A stretch of DNA of 64,000 nt, taken from Novilysobacter antarcticus. GTDB lineage: Bacteria > Pseudomonadota > Gammaproteobacteria > Xanthomonadales > Xanthomonadaceae. Shown here one piece after another: positions 36,343 through 41,468 of this stretch (position 1 is the stretch's first letter; each line of letters starts with the position of its first letter). The stretch is taken from assembly GCF_019802285.1 (NCBI RefSeq), contig NZ_JAIEUJ010000001.1:974261-1038260 (forward strand), written 5' to 3'. A program made the position numbers and the translations under genes. The notes under the pieces are model-generated. The model did no database searches, was not told the origin of the DNA, and saw nothing but the letters and a program-made list of their open reading frames with translations.

Positions 36343-37005
36343 CTACAGTTCCTTGCTCCACTCAGGAGCGAAGCGTTCGAGAGTCTCGCCGAGATAGTCG
36401 TAGCTGCCCCGCAGATCGGCTTTCGCCTCGGCCATCGCGGTTGGTAGGTACATGGTGGCCGACGGCACTCCCGGGACAAACCAGTTGGAAACCCGCTCGG
36501 CAATGGGCTGGATGGCGTCTAGTGCTGCCTCAGCAAGCATCAATTCGCCAACCTGATCGGACGTAAGCAAGTGAAGCGCCTGACTGAACCGATCCAGCTT
36601 CTTCCGCGTTCGATCGATGTCGAGCAGCAAGTCGGCGGCAAGCCTTTCCAGCGCATCGACCTGTTCTTCCACCGCGCCATGATAGTGGACGTCCAGAGTC
36701 CCGGCCGCGTGGTCGGCTACGGCCAATTGACTTATGAGCTCGAACGATGCGTGGAAGACTTCGCCAAATTGCATGGCGATGGACTTGGCGAGATGCCGCG
36801 TTCGTTGAGCCTCTTGCACTCGCCACAGCAGGAGGGCGCCACCGATTGTGGCGACCGCGCCAATCACCGCACCGATGAGTGCCGCCGCGCTGTCGGGGAG
36901 CGTCACGCCCGTGGGCAGCATGATGGCCATGCCGGCGAGAAAGGCGATGGTGGCGACGATGAGCGTGTGGCCATGACCAGCGATGCAGTCGAGCGTCCGG
37001 CTCAC
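36343..37005 (-). CDS. Two-TM protein of unknown function, last gene of the island operon
   Basis: 220 residues from a GTG start that overlaps the upstream stop by 4 bp (GTGA). Two TM helices at the N-terminus (HTLIVATIAFLAGMAIMLPT; SAAALIGAVIGAVATIGGAL, then LLWRV) are followed by a cytoplasmic all-helical domain: QRTRHLAKSIAMQFGEVFHA, VDALERLAADLLLDIDRTRK, then YLGETLERFAPEW. I recognise no family. In defence operons a small TM protein with a helical soluble domain is often the membrane effector; that is only an analogy. Composition is less GC-rich than the host core genes. Confidence 0.7.
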   Translation of the reverse strand: MSRTLDCIAGHGHTLIVATIAFLAGMAIMLPTGVTLPDSAAALIGAVIGAVATIGGALLLWRVQEAQRTRHLAKSIAMQFGEVFHASFELISQLAVADHAAGTLDVHYHGAVEEQVDALERLAADLLLDIDRTRKKLDRFSQALHLLTSDQVGELMLAEAALDAIQPIAERVSNWFVPGVPSATMYLPTAMAEAKADLRGSYDYLGETLERFAPEWSKEL

Positions 37006-37454
37006 TTTGTCCCTTCCTCAAAGTAGTCGCTGTCGATTTTCGGGCTATGGGGGTGTCGGAAATCAACAGCCTCGCCGCGCAGCACGCAGACCTCCGCCGG
37101 GCACACGACGACCTTGTACCCTTCGTAAGCTTCCTGCATCGGTTGTAGGGTCTCATCCGTCGCGCTGCACAAGGCGATCGACTGTACGCTGAGCGGTCCG
37201 AGCTGCTGCACCAACTGGCCGGAAAGCAGGGTCTGCCCCATGAGGTCCATACCCAGCCTCTTGTTCTTAGTCTGGATGACGATCAAATCCTTGCCCTGGA
37301 GATCGGGCTTAGCCGCTGTACGCACCCGCTCTGTGGGCCGCCGAGCACGATCACCTCTTAGGGAGGTCTTGGTGGCAATCCTGGACTCCTCTATCAGCAA
37401 GCCTCCGACCTGCGACCAGTACCAGAGGGTCGTCGGGGTTTCGCAACGACTCAT
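37002..37454 (-). CDS. Nuclease-like protein, possible PD-(D/E)xK fold
   Basis: 150 residues. The ATG at 37454 overlaps the stop of the SRA-HNH gene (ATGA). The N-terminus TLWYWSQVGGLLIEES and the centre KDLIVIQTKNKRLGMDLMGQ, then VQSIALCSATDETLQPM and KVVVCPAEVC, look like a family of small hypothetical proteins with a YW..iGG.lieE...D...vQtK core. The spacing of Glu, Asp and Q-x-K resembles PD-(D/E)xK nucleases. This is my reading of the pattern, not a database result. Its placement between a modification-dependent nuclease and a membrane protein suggests a partner subunit. Confidence 0.65.
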   Translation of the reverse strand: MSRCETPTTLWYWSQVGGLLIEESRIATKTSLRGDRARRPTERVRTAAKPDLQGKDLIVIQTKNKRLGMDLMGQTLLSGQLVQQLGPLSVQSIALCSATDETLQPMQEAYEGYKVVVCPAEVCVLRGEAVDFRHPHSPKIDSDYFEEGTK

Positions 37455-38314
37455 ATGACCAACGATTCCTTCGCAGCGATCGCCCGCCGGAGCGCCGCGT
37501 TTGTCGCCTTCCCGTCGGAGCCGTGGTGAATTCGCCGATGGCAGGTTGGGCAAATGGCCGCAACAAAGACCGGCGAATCTAAGCCGTTGTCAGAAAGGCG
37601 CTCTGTGTGGTGCGCCTCAAGATAGAAGGTTCCGTCTGGTCGCCGAAACGGCGCAATCGAGTCACAGCATTCGCAGGAACCTTGGGCCCGCGCAAACACG
37701 TATTCGACCACTGATCGTGACCGTTGGTAGATAGAACGGGGCGTATTGGTCGTGATCTTGGTCCCGGGCGGCTTGACCGCCTTATAGGCTGCTGCACGCA
37801 GGCTGGCCAACGAGGTCGGCGGCGAAGGAAACTGACTACCGGCGGGCAGGTCATTGACATCCGTGGCAGGCATTACTTCAGGAATCGCGCGAACCCGCAC
37901 CAACTGGAACTGGATGATTTCTCGCTCATCTCCGTACTTGTCAGGCCCGCGAACCATGCTTGTGCTGGCGCACTGCATTTCGCCCATGTAGCGGTAGCGG
38001 CCATTGCGACTGACCTTCTTAAAAAGATGAAGGGCACGGCCTTCAACGCCATGGTCTCGAACGGCCGCGTTTCCTCGGACAAAGGTCATATCACCGACTT
38101 GCCCTTCACCGGTGTAGGTAAAGACCTGTTCCGCATCATCCCACTTATCGACGTACCCGAACTTTTCGCCCCCCTCTCCAGTGAAGATGAATACCGCCGG
38201 CGTTTGGCGCGAATGGGCAATGCCCCCCTGTGGGCTTCCCCCGAATCGGCCGGTGATTTCCTTAGATCTGGAGTAGACATTCCCTTCGACAAACGCGACG
38301 TCCAAGCCGTCCAT
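37451..38314 (-). CDS. SRA(YDG)-HNH modification-dependent endonuclease, ScoMcrA-like
   Basis: 287 residues. The N-terminal about 130 form an SRA/YDG-type domain: GRFGGSPQGGIAHS, VFIFTGEGGEKFGYVDKW, FTYTGEGQVGDMTFVRGNAA and RDHGVEGRALHLFKK. The TGEGQ.GDM...GN.A pattern is that of ScoMcrA-like SRA domains, which read 5-methylcytosine and, in ScoMcrA, phosphorothioated DNA. The C-terminal HNH domain has ARAQGSCECCDSIAPF, FYLEAHHTERLSD and ICPTCHRRIHHG, with CxxC pairs and H-H catalytic residues intact. Expected role: type IV restriction of modified phage DNA. ATG 38314 has AGGAGG at 5 nt; GTG 38320 would sit on that site. About half the length of typical McrA-like multidomain enzymes. Confidence 0.85.
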   Translation of the reverse strand: MDGLDVAFVEGNVYSRSKEITGRFGGSPQGGIAHSRQTPAVFIFTGEGGEKFGYVDKWDDAEQVFTYTGEGQVGDMTFVRGNAAVRDHGVEGRALHLFKKVSRNGRYRYMGEMQCASTSMVRGPDKYGDEREIIQFQLVRVRAIPEVMPATDVNDLPAGSQFPSPPTSLASLRAAAYKAVKPPGTKITTNTPRSIYQRSRSVVEYVFARAQGSCECCDSIAPFRRPDGTFYLEAHHTERLSDNGLDSPVFVAAICPTCHRRIHHGSDGKATNAALRRAIAAKESLVI

Positions 38315-38326
38315 TCTCACCTCCTT

Positions 38327-38590
38327 TTATGTGGGCCCAAACGGAGATCCTAAGCAATTCCTCTCTCTGGGACGGTCGAGCTCCTCGCCGGAGCGGCCAT
38401 AGCCTAACGGATGGACCTGGCTGTCGACTCGGCTGAGCGAAAATCCCTGAGTCAGAAGTTCGGTCCTTTTCCTTCCCAGAGCATCCACGTCTTCTTCGAT
38501 CCAGCTGCCGTAATTGCTTCTCTTCCAAATGCGGCCAGTGTCCCCGTCAAGAGGATGACTGCCGGAAGGAATGCGCAGGGCTCTATTCAT
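38327..38590 (-). CDS. 87-residue protein of unknown function
   Basis: The ATG lies in the last codons of the XRE gene (8-bp overlap) and the stop lies 12 bp before the next ATG, so it fills the operon gap exactly. The protein includes IPSGSHPLDGDTGRIWKRSN, then YGSWIEEDVDALGRKRTELL and LSRVDSQVHPLGYGRSGEEL. It is soluble and charged, with no recognised motif. The position argues that it is translated; the lack of a clear Shine-Dalgarno and of homology knowledge argues for caution. Confidence 0.5.
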   Translation of the reverse strand: MNRALRIPSGSHPLDGDTGRIWKRSNYGSWIEEDVDALGRKRTELLTQGFSLSRVDSQVHPLGYGRSGEELDRPRERNCLGSPFGPT

Positions 38591-38927
38591 CTCGAACCGC
38601 TAGGCGTTGTCTCATATGGGCTAGTACGTCGAGTCGATCGACGAGTGATAGTCGTGAAAAACTGTGGATGGCGTCTGCAACAGACTCGTCCTCTGCGTAG
38701 AGACTTGCGAGCGGAATGCCGAGAGCTGAGGCCAACCTTTGCGCAGTCTGCGAGTCGCAGTCATGCACGCCGCGCTCATAGCGATTGATCCTCGTGCTTG
38801 CGACGTCTTCGGCAATGCCCGCAAGCCTGCCTAATTCCTTCTGCGTCAGACCGGCTGCCGTCCGCGCTTCTTTGAGACGGGCGGCGAAAATGGATCTGGC
38901 AGGGAACTGGGGCAAGTCGAGCATCAC
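38583..38927 (-). CDS. XRE-family HTH transcriptional regulator
   Basis: 114 residues. The HTH spans about 14-75: FAARLKEARTAAGLTQKELG, RLAGIAEDVASTRINRYERG and AQRLASALGIPLASLYAED, a Cro/C1-type fold. The insertion DVASTR before INRYERG is modest. It heads the leftward operon and resembles the small controller genes of restriction systems. A perfect 21-bp palindrome sits 44 bp upstream (38971-38991) and is its probable operator, giving autoregulation. Two adjacent ATGs (38927, 38924) could start it. Confidence 0.85.
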   Translation of the reverse strand: MMLDLPQFPARSIFAARLKEARTAAGLTQKELGRLAGIAEDVASTRINRYERGVHDCDSQTAQRLASALGIPLASLYAEDESVADAIHSFSRLSLVDRLDVLAHMRQRLAVRDE

Positions 38928-38970
38928 TACTTGAACGAGTAGCGACCATGCCTTGCTTTTTGAAAGATGT

Positions 38971-38991
38971 AAGCTACGTTTAACGTAGCTT
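38971..38991. promoter_or_regulatory. Perfect 21-bp palindrome, candidate operator between divergent regulators
   Basis: AAGCTACGTT, one T, AACGTAGCTT. Two perfect 10-bp arms around a single base lie in the 86-bp gap between the XRE gene (leftward) and the HTH gene (rightward). Size and symmetry suit a dimeric XRE repressor controlling both promoters. Confidence 0.75.
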
Positions 38992-39013
38992 CTTAGGTAA
39001 GGGAGACATTGTT

Positions 39014-39364
39014 GTGGATCGAACTGCCCGTGATGTGGGAACGATCAACGGAACGCCCGGGTGTGCCTCCGAGTGCCTTAGCCTCAGTGAAACAGCAGAA
39101 CTCTTGAGGATGGGCGTAGACGCGACGCGCGACCTCATCACAACCGGTGAACTTCCTGCTCTATCACTCAACCGGAAACATCTAGTGATCCTTCGCGACG
39201 ATGTAATCAACTTCGTCCGTGAAGCCGCAAAGCGTCAGCAACGGGAACGGAAGGATCGCCATGTAAGGTGTGCTGCAAACGATCCCACAGACACAGTTCA
39301 CGAGGTGGATGAACCCCAGCGTCGCAACGGAGGGCGCCGGCGCAGACAGCCGCCGCCTATCTAA
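39014..39364 (+). CDS. Excisionase-like (MerR-type HTH_17) DNA-binding protein
   Basis: 116 residues from GTG 39014, with GGGAGA 8 nt upstream. The winged HTH is CLSLSETAELLRMGVDATRD, LITTGELPALSLNRKHLVIL and RDDVINFVREAAKRQQRERK, the pattern of helix-turn-helix proteins related to Xis and MerR. The C-terminal 35 residues are polar and end in a basic RRNGGRRRRQ stretch. It is divergent from the restriction operon across the 21-bp palindrome. Possible roles are recombination directionality factor for the island or a second transcription factor. Confidence 0.72.
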   Translation: MDRTARDVGTINGTPGCASECLSLSETAELLRMGVDATRDLITTGELPALSLNRKHLVILRDDVINFVREAAKRQQRERKDRHVRCAANDPTDTVHEVDEPQRRNGGRRRRQPPPI

Positions 39365-39528
39365 GGAAGCGTCTTTCTCATGTCTCGACTGGAGTGCGAG
39401 GGCTCAGGACGCCGATTGATTGTGCAACGCGAGGCAACATCCAACCGTTGACCAACTTCAGCCACGCATATGCAGCCAGCGGGTAGTGGCGACCGAGTCG
39501 TGACGATGCCAGAACAGGCCACGGGATT

Positions 39529-40215
39529 TTAGTGCGATGAGCCCACCAGCGGCTCCACTAACTGCGGACCCGTATTGCGCACATTGCCGACGGCCCGGCT
39601 CACCGGGTGATACACCAGATTCGCGGACGGGACGCTCAGCGCGATCGACATCGCGTCGTCGCTGGTGCCATGAAGCCAAGCGGGGAACACATCCGTGGGC
39701 AGGATCAATGGCATGCGATCGTGGATGGTGGCCACGGTCTGGTCGGCGTCTCGGGTGATCACGCTGTAGGTCAGCAGTTCGCCGCCATCGGCACCCGTCC
39801 GCGCATCCCACAGCCCCGCATAGAACATGACCGGCGCATCGGCCAGGTGGATGAAATATGGCTGCTTCGTTTTCGGGTCGAGCTGGATCCACTCGTAATA
39901 GCCCGAGCTCGGGATCAGACACCGACGACGAACCCACGCACTCCTGAATGCCGGCTTTTCGGCCACGGTTTCCAAGCGGGCATTGATGGTCTTGTACGCC
40001 AGCCGCGTGTCCTTTGCCCATGCCGGCAGCAGACCCCAACGCATTGGCAACGCGGCACCACCATCTTGGTCAGCTGCAACTATCGCCCACCCTTCCTGCG
40101 TGGGGGCACGGTTGTAGTTGGGCACCGGGTCGGCATCAGGCGTAACCAGAGGCAGCCCGCCGGAGAAGGCATGCACCTCGCGCCACGTGTAGAACTGGGA
40201 GTCTCTTCCGCACAT
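39529..40215 (-). CDS. SRAP-domain (YedK/HMCES-like) abasic-site DNA-protein crosslink protein
   Basis: 228 residues starting MCGR, so that after Met removal Cys2 is N-terminal and can form the thiazolidine crosslink with abasic sites in single-stranded DNA. Other family residues: NYNRAPTQ, MRWGLLPAWAKD, INARLETVAEKPAF, CLIPSSGYYEW with the catalytic Glu, and TIHDRMPLIL with the His. This start was chosen over in-frame extensions because Cys2 must be exposed. SRAP proteins protect ssDNA gaps in the SOS response and are frequent mobile-element cargo. It is the last gene before the right end of the island. Confidence 0.9.
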   Translation of the reverse strand: MCGRDSQFYTWREVHAFSGGLPLVTPDADPVPNYNRAPTQEGWAIVAADQDGGAALPMRWGLLPAWAKDTRLAYKTINARLETVAEKPAFRSAWVRRRCLIPSSGYYEWIQLDPKTKQPYFIHLADAPVMFYAGLWDARTGADGGELLTYSVITRDADQTVATIHDRMPLILPTDVFPAWLHGTSDDAMSIALSVPSANLVYHPVSRAVGNVRNTGPQLVEPLVGSSH

Positions 40216-40347
40216 GCCGAAAGAATAGTGCCGGGCTGTGCTGCCTGAGTGAACCAGCAGCACCGCCATCCCCAGCGGGGCGCGTCGCGGTGGATCACCT
40301 CACGGCAAGGGGCGTAGCTCGCGTCAACCTGCCTAGCCATGAAACTC

Positions 40348-40376
40348 ACGTACACGACTAAGAACTCCGTGTACGT
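40348..40376. repeat. 9-bp inverted repeat upstream of the SRAP gene
   Basis: ACGTACACG and CGTGTACGT are perfectly complementary across 11 bases, about 130 bp before the SRAP start. It could be an operator or a hairpin. It does not match a LexA box. Confidence 0.45.
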
Positions 40377-40513
40377 CGGTTCGTAGAGACTAGCGAAAAC
40401 CATCACACGAAGCACTCTAAGTATTTGCTTTTGTTACCTTTATCTTCCTTCAACAGCTAGTCTCAGATGCGTGAATGGCATAGATGAACAAGGCAAACTA
40501 CCGAAGCCACGCC

Positions 40514-40540
40514 ATTTACCACTCCGAAACCACTCCAAAA
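40514..40540. repeat. Arm-type repeat, right copy
   Basis: ATTTACCACT then CCGAA then ACCACTCCAAAA, matching 35781-35808. It lies 45 bp inside the right core repeat. Confidence 0.7.
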
Positions 40541-40544
40541 AAGC

Positions 40545-40578
40545 AATAAAAAAGGGCTACGTTTGCACGTAACCCTTT
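40545..40578 (-). terminator. Terminator of tRNA-Cys supplied by the island end
   Basis: Read leftward, AAAGGGTTACGT and ACGTAGCCCTTT pair with one mismatch around GCAA and run into TTTTTTATT. It starts 9 bp after the tRNA CCA and takes the place of the displaced terminator at 35671. Confidence 0.85.
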
Positions 40579-40585
40579 GATATAT

Positions 40586-40630
40586 ATGGAGGCCGAGGTC
40601 GGAATCGAACCGGCGTACGCGGATTTGCAG
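40586..40630 (-). repeat. Right 45-bp direct repeat (within intact tRNA-Cys)
   Basis: Identical to 35700-35744. It covers the 3' 44 nt of tRNA-Cys, from the anticodon loop to CCA, plus one base. Confidence 0.95.
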
Positions 40631-40660
40631 TCCGCTGCATGACCACTCTGCCACCCGGCC
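40587..40660 (-). tRNA. tRNA-Cys (anticodon GCA), CCA encoded
   Basis: A 74-nt cloverleaf. Read leftward: acceptor GGCCGGG with CTCGGCC (one G-U), anticodon stem CGGA/TCCG around CTGCAAA (anticodon GCA), T-arm CCGGTTCGATTCCGACC, discriminator T and CCA. The 3' part was presumably restored by the incoming island. Confidence 0.95.
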
Positions 40661-40719
40661 GGATGACGTGCGCCACAAGGATAACCCTTGCGGCTGGAGT
40701 TGCACTGGGCAATCTCCTG

Positions 40720-40746
40720 AAAAAACAAAACCCCGAAACCGGGGCC
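40720..40746 (-). terminator. Terminator-like hairpin after tRNA-Gly
   Basis: Read leftward, CCCCG-GTTT-CGGGG followed by TTTTGTTTTTT, between tRNA-Gly and tRNA-Cys. It implies that the two tRNAs are not always co-transcribed. Confidence 0.75.
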
Positions 40747-40784
40747 TTGTTCGGTGCCACCCCGGCGAACCGTGGTGCCATGTC

Positions 40785-40860
<76 letters not shown>

Positions 40861-40898
40861 TGACTGAGCCGACTATTGTAGGCATGCAGACAGAACTG

Positions 40899-41468
40899 TC
40901 AACTGCCTCGTGAATCTTCTTTCATCGACGGCCACGCGGCCCGCAGATACGCAAAGCCGGACCAGAGAGTAAGCAATGCCGCGGCTGCGAGCAACCATTC
41001 ACCGATGGTGAAAATGGGCAGTCCGAACAGCGGCTTCTGGTAGAGCAGGAACACCAAAGCCAGCATCTGCACGACCGTCTTGATCTTGCCCAGGGTGGCG
41101 ACCTGCACCTTGGCGCGCTGTCCCAGCTCGGCCATCCACTCGCGCAGCGCGGAGACCGCGATCTCGCGCCCGATGATCACCGCCGCCCACAGGGTCATCC
41201 AGACCGTCGGGTGCTTCTGCACCGTCAGCATCAGCGCCACCGCGACCATCAACTTGTCGGCGACCGGATCCAGGAAGGCGCCAAACGCGGAGAACTGGTT
41301 GTAGCGGCGCGCAATCCAGCCATCGGCCCAGTCGGTGAACGATGCAAACGCGAAAATGGAGGCGGCCGCCAGGCTCGTCCACTTGAACGGCAGGTAGAAC
41401 ACGACCACCAGCACCGGGATCAGCGCGATCCGCAGCAGGGTCAGCATGGTGGGTACCGTCAACTTCAT
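40899..41468 (-). CDS. pgsA: CDP-diacylglycerol-glycerol-3-phosphate 3-phosphatidyltransferase
   Basis: Makes phosphatidylglycerol phosphate, the committed step to phosphatidylglycerol and cardiolipin. 189 residues with several TM helices. The CDP-alcohol phosphatidyltransferase motif D..DG..AR........G...D...D is complete in DWADGWIARRYNQFSAFGAF followed by LDPVADK. It begins MKLTVPTMLTLLRIALIPVL. The ATG overlaps the uvrC stop by 4 bp; uvrC-pgsA then the tRNA genes is a familiar gammaproteobacterial order. Confidence 0.95.
   Translation of the reverse strand: MKLTVPTMLTLLRIALIPVLVVVFYLPFKWTSLAAASIFAFASFTDWADGWIARRYNQFSAFGAFLDPVADKLMVAVALMLTVQKHPTVWMTLWAAVIIGREIAVSALREWMAELGQRAKVQVATLGKIKTVVQMLALVFLLYQKPLFGLPIFTIGEWLLAAAALLTLWSGFAYLRAAWPSMKEDSRGS

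Larger units (their letters stand above)
40216..40544. other. About 330 bp without a gene at the right end of the island
   Basis: Holds a perfect 9-bp inverted repeat (40348-40376) and the right arm-type repeat (40514-40540), but no coding frame that I can support. The promoter of the SRAP gene should lie here. Confidence 0.6.
35745..40585. mobile_element. Genomic island integrated at tRNA-Cys, integrase absent
   Basis: About 4.8 kb bounded by the 45-bp tRNA-Cys repeats, with a second pair of short repeats just inside each end. The cargo is an XRE-led restriction-type operon (36343-38927), an excisionase-like HTH gene (39014-39364) and an SRAP gene (39529-40215). No integrase, relaxase or transposase was found, so it is either decayed or mobilised in trans. 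The boundaries are seen directly; the mobility mechanism is inferred. Confidence 0.85.

Noticed and set aside
36081..36503. Leftward 140-codon frame at the island left end
   Set aside because: Overlaps the two-TM gene in another frame and has Arg/Pro/Ser-rich shadow composition.
38411..38788. Rightward 125-codon frame in the island
   Set aside because: Antisense to the XRE gene and the 87-residue gene, which fit the operon spacing better.
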